DNA of 5,554 nucleotides from Nostoc sp. CHAB 5715. Its GTDB lineage: Bacteria; Cyanobacteriota; Cyanobacteriia; Cyanobacteriales; Nostocaceae. Below are positions 1 to 5,537 of this stretch, in pieces; position 1 is the first letter of the stretch; each line of letters opens with the position of its first letter. The stretch spans positions 1 to 5,554 of the forward strand of contig NZ_JAIVFR010000489.1 of the NCBI RefSeq assembly GCF_020829685.1. Direction: 5' to 3'. The translations under genes were made by a program, and so were the position numbers. A model generated the notes under the pieces. That model was given only the letters and a program-made list of their open reading frames with translations, had not been told where the DNA came from and did not search any database.

Positions 1-46
1 ATTCGTCAATACTTAGGTGAGGCTCTAGGGCAATGCGTCTTGGCAT
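1..46 (-). CDS. N-terminus of probable IS630-type transposase, cut by window edge
   Basis: An open minus-strand frame starts with ATG at 44-46 and leaves the window after 15 codons, reading MPRRIALEPHLSIDE. From memory of the family, cyanobacterial IS630-like transposases often begin with a short 'MP...' stretch, then a 'HLS-x-(D/E)E' motif leading into the N-terminal helix-turn-helix DNA-binding domain. The match is good but very short. There is no strong Shine-Dalgarno; a TATAAT box lies about 29 bases upstream (75-80, minus strand). The catalytic DDE domain would lie outside the window, so intactness cannot be judged. Confidence 0.45.
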   Translation of the reverse strand, partial: MPRRIALEPHLSIDE

Positions 47-117
47 ATACTTCGCAACTAAATACGCTCACAGAATTATACTATGTGTAATCATCCGGAT
101 TTGATATGACACACTAC
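1..117 (-). mobile_element. Terminal part of a probable IS630-type insertion sequence
   Basis: The transposase start at 46 is preceded on the minus strand by about 70 bases of non-coding DNA with a perfect TATAAT at 75-80. This is the layout of an IS end: terminal repeat, promoter, then transposase. IS630 elements insert at TA, and TA occurs at 115-116 and 118-119, so the boundary is probably one of these. The other end is outside the window, so the terminal inverted repeat and the target duplication cannot be confirmed. The edge at 117 is an estimate. Confidence 0.35.
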
Positions 118-120
118 TAG

Positions 121-150
121 ATAAATAAAAAGAAGTGGCAAAGCCACTTC
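121..150 (-). terminator. Rho-independent terminator for leftward transcription
   Basis: A perfect 8-bp stem (GAAGTGGC at 132-139, GCCACTTC at 143-150) closes a 3-base loop. On the minus strand it is followed at once by a T-rich tract (TTTTTATTTAT, 131 down to 121). There is no T-run on the plus side, so the signal is directional. It would end transcripts from the coiled-coil remnant (309-593) and perhaps the nuclease-like gene (602-1237), and would shield the adjacent IS end from read-through. Confidence 0.65.
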
Positions 151-308
151 CTAATTCCCAGGTAGAACCTAAGTTATGAGTATAACCATTACAAAAATTT
201 GAAATAGTATAAACAAACACCAATTAACTTAATATCTATGTTTTCCTTGTTTTCTGGGTTAGGAAATCCTGATTTTCATCAGCCAAATAACTGTATATTT
301 ACATAGCC

Positions 309-593
309 TCATAATTGCAATGCAGACTCAATTTTATCCAGTTCATCGTTAAGATGTGCCAGTTTTGCCTCTTCATCAAGAAGCTGCTGTTCTAATTGAA
401 ACTTTACTGCCGTACCAGCCTCAACAGCTACAGCTTTCTTCATCTGCTTTAACTGAAGTGCGTCTAGTTTTTGTTGCGATCGCCGTCGTTGTCCAGGAGT
501 TAAGCTAGTAGAAATTGGACTAGTTTCAATAGTTGCTGCTTCACCAGATAAAAATTTACTTCCACCTGCGTAATAACAAATGTAACTATGCTG
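309..593 (-). pseudogene. Start-less coiled-coil coding remnant (C-terminal fragment)
   Basis: A frame of 94 codons runs from just after an in-frame TGA (594-596) to a TGA stop at 309-311. It has no ATG or GTG near its beginning; the first ATG is internal at 441-443 and would give only 44 residues. The last 60 or so residues look truly coding. They begin with TPGQRRRSQQ, then form a charged, leucine-rich heptad helix including AVKFQLEQQLLDEE and LNDELDKIES. This resembles the short coiled-coil modules in cyanobacterial multidomain signalling or effector-type proteins (caspase-like, NACHT or TIR proteins), from memory of the family. The first 20 or so residues (including SYICYY) may be non-coding. 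It lies 8 bases beyond the stop of the nuclease-like gene, on the same strand in another frame. It may be a decayed gene end, or a small gene with a rare start codon. No function can be assigned. Confidence 0.45.
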
Positions 594-601
594 TCAGTAA
601 C

Positions 602-1237
602 TTAAGATTCTGTAATAATTCTACCCAAATGCATTATGATTCTTAAAACTGCGGATAAATTGTTAAGATATTGCGATCGGGTTGCAAATAGATCGGAAAT
701 ACCATACTGTTTATCCAAGGTTTTGACAAACAAATAGCTGCTACCATTGGCTATCATGCCATACAGAGGTTGTTCTGGGTTGGGATGAATCGCCATGTAA
801 GCTAATGTCTGAGGAATCGCTAATTCTAAATCAAAGGTCGTCTTTTTTGACTCAATTAGGACAATCCATAATCTACCTTGCAAAACTAAAACATCAATTC
901 TACCCCGTAACAGCTCATCATTATCTCCTTGTGCAACAATATCAACGGATACCTCGGTTTTAAATCTGTAAGGTGCTTGATAGAAACCTGCAAGTTCAAG
1001 TAATGGAGACAGCACGACCATTTTGACAGTTTCTTCTAAAAGACTTCCATCTGAGATTTGGTACAGATAGTTTTGTCGAACTTGCTCTAATCTTGTCTGC
1101 TCTGCTTCACTTAATCCTGGTAAATCTGCCATCCATTCGGTAAAAAATTGACTATCACCACTTAGTGTTAACCCCAATTTTTCCTCGACTTGGCGAAGGG
1201 TGGTAATTTTTTCTGCAATGGCTATGCTTGTGGTCAT
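602..1237 (-). CDS. PD-(D/E)XK nuclease-like protein (type I restriction HsdR N-terminal-like)
   Basis: This 211-residue soluble protein carries the core of a PD-(D/E)XK nuclease fold. An acidic helix residue sits at about E69 (EETVKMVV). D115 lies in RGRIDVLVL, followed by a hydrophobic strand and the E-S-K motif (E129, K131 in VLIESKK). Q143 follows in the helix IPQTLAYM. The D...ExK...Q order is that of HsdR N-terminal-type endonuclease domains, seen in many small stand-alone cyanobacterial proteins. No helicase, methylase or specificity subunit is nearby, so a full restriction system is not supported. A role in nucleic-acid cleavage or mobile-element biology is inference. The ATG at 1235-1237 is preferred because it gives a full-length N-terminal helix, although no clear Shine-Dalgarno precedes it. 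The start-less coiled-coil remnant and a terminator lie downstream on the same strand. All fold-defining residues appear present, so the gene looks intact. Confidence 0.82.
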   Translation of the reverse strand: MTTSIAIAEKITTLRQVEEKLGLTLSGDSQFFTEWMADLPGLSEAEQTRLEQVRQNYLYQISDGSLLEETVKMVVLSPLLELAGFYQAPYRFKTEVSVDIVAQGDNDELLRGRIDVLVLQGRLWIVLIESKKTTFDLELAIPQTLAYMAIHPNPEQPLYGMIANGSSYLFVKTLDKQYGISDLFATRSQYLNNLSAVLRIIMHLGRIITES

Positions 1238-1373
1238 GGTTAAATTTACACTACTTGCCTAATATCAGGATAATTCAATTGAAGAGGGGATTGAAATTGT
1301 CAAAATGAGGAGGCAGGAGGAAGAAGGCAGTTCTTGCAGGAGGTAAAGGTCGAGATTATACCCAAATCCAAAT

Positions 1374-1621
1374 TTCATATTGGAACACTTAAAACAGAAG
1401 TTGAACTTAACTACAGATAACCCGCATTACATCAATGCGTAAGTCTTAAAGATTACCAAGCCTTCTCAAACTCGCCCCCTACTCTGGGTGGTCAAAACTC
1501 CCGACCAGTTAGAGCAAGCTGTTGCGATCGCGTCCCAAAAAAACCCTTCCCCACTGCCGCAGACTTCACCAAAGCAGTACAACAGGTTGCACCAAGAACT
1601 AAATCCACCACAAAAATCTGA
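1374..1621 (+). pseudogene. Possible decayed plus-strand gene, C-terminal part
   Basis: Within the 460-base gap between the nuclease-like gene and the transporter, plus-strand frames read like a broken protein. One stretch contains KLNLTTDNPHYINA, then an in-frame TAA (1440-1442), then VLKITKPSQTRPLLWVVKTP and DQLEQAVAIAS. A run of seven A (1537-1543) lies just after. Moving to the frame used beyond that run gives PTAADFTKAVQQVAPRTK and a TGA at 1619-1621. One stop plus one homopolymer frameshift would therefore join these into a coherent C-terminus. The family is not recognised. Upstream (1307-1345) is a purine-rich GGCAGGAGG-type stretch. The opposite strand here holds only a low-complexity, cysteine-rich open frame, which is judged spurious. 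Chance open frames remain a real alternative. Confidence 0.35.
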
Positions 1622-1700
1622 TTCCTTATGATGATGACAAAAGGCGCTTAATCTCTTACCGATGCATCCCAGGCGTCGCGATCGCGCCACTTGCTAAAAC

Positions 1701-2564
1701 TCAAAGTGGACGGTTTGAGTCTATTTGAAATTTTGCAGAAAAACTCTTTGTTTGCGAGGAAATTAACTTTCCCTTGCGTCCTATTGGTACACACATTGGT
1801 GTCCCTACAACTGGGTCAGGAATAATACGACACTCCAACTCAAAAACTTCCTGTACCATCTTCTCAGTCATTACCAGTTTCGGTTCCCCAGCCGCAAAAA
1901 TCCGACCATCTTTGACAGCAACTAGATAATCAGCATAACGGCACGCCTGATTTAAGTCATGCAATACCATGACAATTGTCCTTCCTTGATTTTGGTTCAA
2001 CTCATACAACAAATCTAAAACTTCTATCTGGTGTGCCAAATCCAAAAAAGTAGTCGGCTCATCCAAAAGTAAAATGTCCGTATCCTGCGCTAGTGCCATT
2101 GCAATCCAAGCTCGCTGTCGTTGTCCACCAGACAAAGTATCTAATGCTCTATCTGCCAACTCCAGTAAATTTGTAATTAAGAGTGCCTGTTGGACAATTC
2201 TTTCATCTTTTTCTGACCACTGTTGCAACCAATTTTGATAAGGGTAACGTCCTTGTGCTACCAAATCTCTAACTGTTAACCCTTCTGGTGCAACTGGCCC
2301 TTGGGGTAAAATACCCAACTGTTGCGCTACTTGTTTGGTGGAAAGCTTAAAAATTGAGGTGCTGTCAAGATATGCTGTACCGTGATATGGTTTGAGAAGC
2401 CTTGCCAGACCTCTTAACAAAGTTGATTTACCGCAACCATTTGCACCAACTAAAGCACTAATTTGTCCGGTAGGAATGGCCAAATTTAAATCTTTAATAA
2501 TTGGCACACCATCATAAGCTAAAGACAGACTTTTGGTTGATAGTCCTTTCATAGTTGATACCAT
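1701..2564 (-). CDS. FecE/FhuC-type iron-chelate ABC transporter ATP-binding protein
   Basis: This 287-residue cytoplasmic ATPase powers the importer formed with the two permeases upstream. All nucleotide-binding motifs are visible in order: Walker [10 protein letters not shown] (40-48), Q-loop Gln88 in GILPQG, signature LSGGQRQR (144-151), Walker B ILLLDEP (164-170), D-loop TFLDLAHQ (172-179) and switch His202 in VLHDLNQA. The TFLDLAHQ and [11 protein letters not shown] patterns are typical of the FecE/FhuC/BtuD group that handles siderophores, haem or cobalamin. The exact substrate cannot be read from the ATPase. It is slightly longer than the common 255-275 residues because of a polar C-terminal tail rich in Ser and Lys. 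The ATG at 2562-2564 shares its A with the TAA of the upstream permease (TAATG), which indicates translational coupling. A GGAA about 8 bases upstream supports this start over Met5. No clear terminator follows at 1600-1700. Confidence 0.93.
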   Translation of the reverse strand: MVSTMKGLSTKSLSLAYDGVPIIKDLNLAIPTGQISALVGANGCGKSTLLRGLARLLKPYHGTAYLDSTSIFKLSTKQVAQQLGILPQGPVAPEGLTVRDLVAQGRYPYQNWLQQWSEKDERIVQQALLITNLLELADRALDTLSGGQRQRAWIAMALAQDTDILLLDEPTTFLDLAHQIEVLDLLYELNQNQGRTIVMVLHDLNQACRYADYLVAVKDGRIFAAGEPKLVMTEKMVQEVFELECRIIPDPVVGTPMCVPIGRKGKLISSQTKSFSAKFQIDSNRPL

Positions 2565-3604
2565 TATTTTTTCCGGTTACGAATTAACAAAAACAGAAAA
2601 TAAGGAGCGCCGATAGCAGCAGTTATCACCCCACAAGGAAGTTCTATAGGTGCAAACAAAGTTCTTCCTAGCAAGTCTGCGACCACAACAATCACTCCCC
2701 CCAACAGTGCCGAGGTGGGAATTAACCCTTGATGATTTGTACCTACCAACTGTCGTCCTAAATGGGGTGCAATTAACCCAACAAAGCCAATCATTCCCGC
2801 AGTGGCGACTCCTGCACCTGCTAAGGCTACACCCACTAGTACTAGTAAACCACGTTGCCATTCCACGCGAGTCCCTAAACCTTTGGCGACATCATCTCCT
2901 AAATTTAAGGCGTTCAAATGTCTTGCCAATGTCAACGCGACTGGAACAAAAACAATTAACCAAGGTAATAAGGAAAAGACTTGCTCCCAAGTGCGTCCGT
3001 AGACACTGCCAGCTAACCAAACCAAAGCATTACTAACGTCATAAATTTCCCCAAAGGTAATCATTAAGCTGGTGAGAGCACTGGCGATCGCAGATAATCC
3101 CACACCCATTAAAATTAATAGAATCGGCGAACTACCATTATTCCAAGCCAGAAAGTAAATTAAAACAGCCATAAGCATTGCACCTGCAAAGGCTGAAACA
3201 GGCAATGTGTAAATCGGTGCTGATGGAAGTAGTACAATGACTGTAACTGCCGCCAAACTCGCCCCGGCATTGATGCCAATAATACCAGGGTCAGCTAAGG
3301 GATTGCGCGTTAGACCTTGAAAGATAGTGCCAGAAATAGCAAACGCCACACCTACCATAAAAGCTACAAGAGTGCGGGGTAGACGCAGGTTGTAAATCAC
3401 GAAAGCATGGTCTGGGTTGCGTGTATCTAAACCTAAGACAGTTTTGACGATATCCCAAGGTGAGATGGGATATTCACCCCGCCCTAGATTCATCACCATC
3501 GCCCCTACAATCACTACTGCCAAACATACCAGCATTGGTGGTACACGTCGGTCTATGCGAAAAGATATCGTCTCGGAACGAATGACTAGCCAATCCAACT
3601 TCAT
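2564..3604 (-). CDS. FecD-type iron-chelate ABC transporter permease
   Basis: This 346-residue polytopic inner-membrane protein belongs to the FecCD/BtuC permease family and would pair with the product of the gene just upstream to form the translocation channel. Hydrophobic segments lie near residues 22-41, 77-97, 105-127, 134-153, 158-183, 207-228, 250-282, 295-315 and 320-342, matching the family's roughly ten-helix topology. Family hallmarks are LRLPRTLVA (73-81), the [20 protein letters not shown] region (97-116) and [12 protein letters not shown] (273-284), which includes the loop that contacts the ATPase. Length is normal. Its ATG overlaps the TGA of the upstream permease by four bases (ATGA at 3601-3604), and its TAA overlaps the ATPase start. 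The N-terminus ([15 protein letters not shown]) is a polar cytoplasmic extension rather than a cleavable signal. Iron-siderophore is the likeliest cargo. Haem or cobalamin cannot be excluded, but no cob or haem genes are nearby. Confidence 0.93.
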   Translation of the reverse strand: MKLDWLVIRSETISFRIDRRVPPMLVCLAVVIVGAMVMNLGRGEYPISPWDIVKTVLGLDTRNPDHAFVIYNLRLPRTLVAFMVGVAFAISGTIFQGLTRNPLADPGIIGINAGASLAAVTVIVLLPSAPIYTLPVSAFAGAMLMAVLIYFLAWNNGSSPILLILMGVGLSAIASALTSLMITFGEIYDVSNALVWLAGSVYGRTWEQVFSLLPWLIVFVPVALTLARHLNALNLGDDVAKGLGTRVEWQRGLLVLVGVALAGAGVATAGMIGFVGLIAPHLGRQLVGTNHQGLIPTSALLGGVIVVVADLLGRTLFAPIELPCGVITAAIGAPYFLFLLIRNRKK

Positions 3605-4632
3605 TTTTTCACCTTTGATTTAGCCAGGTACACAAAAAAGGGTGCGCCAACGAGTGCTGTCATCACACCCACAGGTAATTCCTGGGGTTTGAGTAATATA
3701 CGCGCGGCAACATCTGCAACCAAAAGTAAAGTTGCGCCCACCACTGCGGAATAAGGCAAAATCCAACGGTAATCAGCAAAGATGAAAAATCTGACGATAT
3801 GGGGAACAACTAAGCCAATAAAGCCGATTGGCCCGGCAATAGATACGGAACTTCCTGCCAGTAAAACAACGCTAATAGCAGTGATGATTTTCACCCAAGC
3901 TGTTTGTTGACCTAAGCCTTTTGCTATATCTTCACCGAGACTCATGGTAGTAATTTGTCTACCAAGGGCAAAAGCAACGACTAATCCAAGGGTGACAAAG
4001 GGCAATGCTTGCAAGAACATATTGATATCGCGCCCAGCCAGTGAACCTGCTAACCAAAATCTAATTTCTTCTAAGGTGCGTTGACTGATGATAAGAATAG
4101 CAGTGGTTAGAGAAGAAATCAGAGCCGTGAGTGCCGCGCCTGCTACTGTGAGATTCAATGGTGTAGCCCCTCCTTTTCCTAGAGAACCAAGGAAGTAGAC
4201 TAAAATTGCTGTGACTCCTGCGCCCAAAAACGCCACAATGGTTAAAACACCCAAAGACGAGCTGCCAAAAATAAAAATTGTGGCAACTACAGCCAATGCA
4301 GCCCCCGACTGAATACCTAAAATCCCTGGATCTGCTAGGGGGTTGCGTGTCAAACCTTGCATTAAGGCTCCAGAAACTGCCAAGGCTGAACCTACGAGTA
4401 TAGCAATGAGCGATCGCGGTAATCTCACTGTCTGGATTACTAAGTGTTGGTATGAACCGTCAAAGGTGACAAAGGATGCCAAAATCTCTTCTAAAGGTAT
4501 TTCCGCCGCACCTAAAGTGACACTATATACCAAGCAAATCAACAAGATAACCAGTCCCAAAACCAGACCAGCTAAGGGTGATATTTGCAGCTTTTTCCAT
4601 CCTCTAGGCGACATTGTAGATGCTTTTGTCAT
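3601..4632 (-). CDS. FecC-type iron-chelate ABC transporter permease
   Basis: This is the first gene of the cassette, a 343-residue FecCD-family inner-membrane permease. Hydrophobic segments are near residues 18-40, 72-92, 104-124, 127-150, 158-183, 205-225, 247-275, 292-311 and 320-337. Conserved blocks are VRLPRSLIA (69-77), the [20 protein letters not shown] region (93-112), [11 protein letters not shown] (192-202) and [12 protein letters not shown] (270-281). It resembles the FecD-type partner throughout, as expected for a duplicated heterodimer. The ATG at 4630-4632 is the first in frame. GAGAGAG at 4646-4652 is a weak, rather distant ribosome-binding site (13 bases), so Met7 is possible but has no better site. 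Upstream is non-coding DNA with candidate operator sites, so transcription probably begins there. No substrate-binding lipoprotein or outer-membrane receptor gene is adjacent, unlike the fecABCDE arrangement. Confidence 0.93.
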   Translation of the reverse strand: MTKASTMSPRGWKKLQISPLAGLVLGLVILLICLVYSVTLGAAEIPLEEILASFVTFDGSYQHLVIQTVRLPRSLIAILVGSALAVSGALMQGLTRNPLADPGILGIQSGAALAVVATIFIFGSSSLGVLTIVAFLGAGVTAILVYFLGSLGKGGATPLNLTVAGAALTALISSLTTAILIISQRTLEEIRFWLAGSLAGRDINMFLQALPFVTLGLVVAFALGRQITTMSLGEDIAKGLGQQTAWVKIITAISVVLLAGSSVSIAGPIGFIGLVVPHIVRFFIFADYRWILPYSAVVGATLLLVADVAARILLKPQELPVGVMTALVGAPFFVYLAKSKVKK

Positions 4633-4652
4633 TGCTACTTATGTACTCTCTC

Positions 4653-4666
4653 AACAGTTAACTGTT
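4653..4666. promoter_or_regulatory. 14-bp perfect palindrome in the transporter leader
   Basis: AACAGTTAACTGTT is a perfect palindrome 21 bases upstream of the permease start codon and directly beside its weak ribosome-binding site. Position and symmetry suit a dimeric repressor site acting on transcription or ribosome access. No named regulator motif is recognised. A chance palindrome in AT-rich DNA is possible. Confidence 0.3.
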
Positions 4667-4673
4667 TATTAGC

Positions 4674-4707
4674 CATCAAATTAATAATAATTTTTGATAA
4701 TTTGATG
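4674..4707. promoter_or_regulatory. Inverted repeat, candidate Fur-like operator upstream of the permease
   Basis: CATCAAATTA (4674-4683) and TAATTTGATG (4698-4707) form a perfect 10-bp inverted repeat around a 14-base AT-only-but-one spacer. The site contains GATAAT at 4696-4701 and ATAATAAT runs reminiscent of Fur-box hexamers (GATAAT repeats). It sits 42 bases or more upstream of the start of an iron-type importer, where an iron-responsive repressor would be expected. The symmetry is seen; Fur binding is inference, because AT-rich leaders often resemble Fur boxes. It could also form an mRNA hairpin. Confidence 0.35.
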
Positions 4708-4798
4708 AAATATTTGCCTACTAAATTCAAAAAAGTAACCAAATATACCAATTTTATGCTAGTTCTTTTTTAGATGTTGCATAAGAAATTCAGATATT

Positions 4799-4827
4799 AC
4801 TTTAAACTTATTGCAACTATTTTTCAA
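4799..4827 (-). promoter_or_regulatory. Weak candidate promoter for the transporter cassette
   Basis: On the minus strand, TTGAAA (4822-4827) and TAAAGT (4799-4804) are separated by 17 bases. They match the sigma-70-type consensus at 5 of 6 and 4 of 6 positions. This would give a leader of about 160 bases containing the inverted repeat and the palindrome. Another -10-like box, TAAAAT (4751-4756), lies closer to the gene but lacks a good -35. In DNA this AT-rich such matches are common, so the site is tentative. Confidence 0.22.
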
Positions 4828-4940
4828 CTCATGAGGTAAGATAATAGAGACTAGAATATTTGGTTACGCTGCTTTTCGACACTTTTTTATGGATTAGACT
4901 TCTATTTTTGGGTCAATTTCGTATCCTTGAAAAAGGCTTA

Positions 4941-5049
4941 TACCAATTTAATGTGAAGCTGCACTAAATGAGTAACTCTCTATTCTTGGCGCTCTTGGCG
5001 TACTTGGCGGTTCGTTTAATATTCTGTGCATCTTCATAAAGAATTGGTA
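4941..5049. mobile_element. 109-bp MITE-like element with imperfect terminal inverted repeats, flanked by TTA
   Basis: The left end begins TACCAATT (4941-4948) and the right end is AATTGGTA (5042-5049). The two arms match at 22 of 29 positions, sharing TGAAG and TGCAC blocks further in. TTA occurs immediately outside both ends (4938-4940 and 5050-5052), which fits a 3-bp target duplication or a TA duplication. There is no coding capacity, so any transposition would depend on a transposase encoded elsewhere. The interior carries three 9-base CTTGGCG units. Similar 'CTTGGCG...GGTTCG' cores recur in Nostoc-type genomes, from memory. It lies upstream of the transporter leader. Confidence 0.65.
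4985..5011. repeat. Three tandem 9-bp units (CTTGGCGNN) inside the MITE-like element
   Basis: CTTGGCG begins at 4985, 4994 and 5003, with variable dinucleotides (CT, TA, GT) completing each 9-base unit. The run occupies the centre of the 109-bp element and is GC-rich compared with its surroundings. It may be an internal expansion typical of this repeat family. Confidence 0.7.
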
Positions 5050-5211
5050 TTAGTACTTCTGATGCTTTTTCTAAAGGGAAATACCATTACTGATCTAATC
5101 TTGAAAAGCGCCATCCTGTAATCAATAATGAATTGCCTATAGCTAGAAATAATTTTTAGGAATTGCTAGTGTAGATGGCAATGGACAACGAGAATTAGCT
5201 GATGCGATCGC

Positions 5212-5366
5212 CTGACTTTTCACGGGAAGTCTTCAAGCCTCGAAAAAGCGTGGCTTTTTCCACAGCCTAATTATCAATAGCTCTGAGTTAATGAAAATAG
5301 CTAACGCAAAAATCAGGGTTTAGGAAACCGCTAAAATGAGCTTTTCCACATGCCGTGAAAAGTCAG
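5212..5366. mobile_element. 155-bp element with perfect 14-bp inverted ends, inside the broken ABC gene
   Basis: CTGACTTTTCACGG (5212-5225) and its exact reverse complement (5353-5366) bound a non-coding segment. It sits between the two fragments of the ABC ATPase pseudogene, which is independent evidence that it is inserted DNA. It contains an 8-bp hairpin near its left end. No clear target duplication is seen: the left flank ends GCGATCGC and the right flank begins ATTTCTAC. Either it was lost with the host-gene deletion or the true ends differ by a few bases. No transposase is encoded, so it is probably a MITE or a deleted IS remnant. Confidence 0.6.
5242..5260. repeat. 8-bp hairpin within the 155-bp element
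   Basis: GAAAAAGC (5242-5249) and GCTTTTTC (5253-5260) pair around a 3-base GTG loop. On the plus strand, T-richness lies only within the stem and the following bases are CACAGCC, so it is a poor terminator. It is more likely a structural part of the inserted element. Confidence 0.5.
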
Positions 5367-5434
5367 ATTTCTACAAAGTTAGAAAAAGTGATGGCAATGA
5401 GCGATCGCATTGCCGTAATATACAGGGTTAACGA

Positions 5435-5466
5435 GGGAGTAGGGAGTAGGGAGTAGGGAGTAGGGA
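5435..5466. repeat. Heptanucleotide tandem repeat (GGGAGTA)x4.6, STRR type
   Basis: Four exact GGGAGTA units (5435-5462) are followed by a partial GGGA. Short tandemly repeated heptamers of this kind are characteristic of heterocystous cyanobacteria. It begins a few bases after the last recognisable codon of the ABC ATPase fragment. The frames it creates on the minus strand (LLPTPS-type peptides) are artefacts. Confidence 0.85.
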
Positions 5467-5467
5467 A

Positions 5468-5488
5468 CCCCATACTTAAAAGTAGGGG
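5468..5488. repeat. Bulged hairpin beside the heptamer repeat
   Basis: CCCC (5468-5471) and TACTT (5473-5477) pair with AAGTA (5480-5484) and GGGG (5485-5488). This leaves one bulged A (5472) and a 2-base AA gap as the loop, so in practice the innermost pair would open. The pattern looks like part of a composite interspersed repeat with the heptamers. No terminator T-tract follows. Confidence 0.4.
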
Positions 5489-5503
5489 ATTTGATATCGA
5501 CGT

Positions 5504-5537
5504 TTTGGGTGTCGCCCTTCGGAGGCCTCCACCCAAA
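5504..5537. repeat. Long hairpin-forming inverted repeat at the right edge
   Basis: TTTGGGTG (5504-5511) and CACCCAAA (5530-5537) form a perfect 8-bp stem. The 18-base GC-rich loop includes most of the palindrome GGAGGCCTCC (5521-5530). Its minus-strand translation (GGGLRRATPKTS) is a peptide that recurs in spurious cyanobacterial gene calls, from memory, which suggests a dispersed repeat rather than a unique gene. The window ends 17 bases later, so the full element cannot be seen. Confidence 0.5.

Larger units (their letters stand above)
5153..5429 (+). pseudogene. Broken gene for a sugar/nucleoside-type ABC transporter ATPase (two fragments)
   Basis: Two plus-strand pieces match different parts of one ATPase. 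The left piece (5153-5212) encodes LGIASVDGNGQRELADAIA. This is close to the 'LGIAGVDGNGQ(R/S)EL' block at the degenerate Walker A of the second nucleotide-binding domain in MglA/YufO-type importers. The right piece (about 5367-5429) encodes ISTKLEKV followed by MSDRIAVIYR, matching the 'IS-x-EL-EE-V-x-LSDRIAV-x-YRG' block near that domain's end. In intact proteins roughly 100 residues, including the signature motif and Walker B, separate these blocks. Here they are replaced by a 155-bp inverted-repeat element and the frames differ. An in-frame TAA (5150-5152) precedes the left piece, and a heptamer repeat begins just after the right piece. The gene is therefore dead. Identification rests on remembered family motifs over short stretches. 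Confidence 0.6.

Noticed and set aside
1..90. Plus-strand open frame of 29 codons entering from the left edge
   Set aside because: It shows no recognisable motif, and the minus strand gives a better explanation as a transposase N-terminus.
1670..1687. Possible terminator after the ATPase gene
   Set aside because: The GC-rich near-palindrome is explained by HIP1 and is not followed by a T-tract on the minus strand.
1466..1690. Minus-strand 74-codon open frame rich in Cys, Gly and Ser
   Set aside because: It has low-complexity composition and no recognisable domain, and it is antisense to more protein-like plus-strand frames.
2650..3036. Plus-strand open frame antisense to the FecD-type permease
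   Set aside because: It is a shadow of a clear membrane-protein gene, with no motif and no ribosome-binding site.
4343..4773. Plus-strand open frames over the permease start and its leader
   Set aside because: They overlap the conserved N-terminus of the permease on the other strand, or consist of AT-rich leader. No protein family is recognisable.
5435..5466. Possible CRISPR repeat
   Set aside because: The units are contiguous 7-mers without spacers, so this is a simple tandem repeat.
97..5497. 11-base direct repeat GGATTTGATAT at 97-107 and 5487-5497, considered as ends of a composite element
   Set aside because: It is too short, its flanks differ completely, and intact unrelated genes lie between. 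Chance or a common intergenic motif is likelier.
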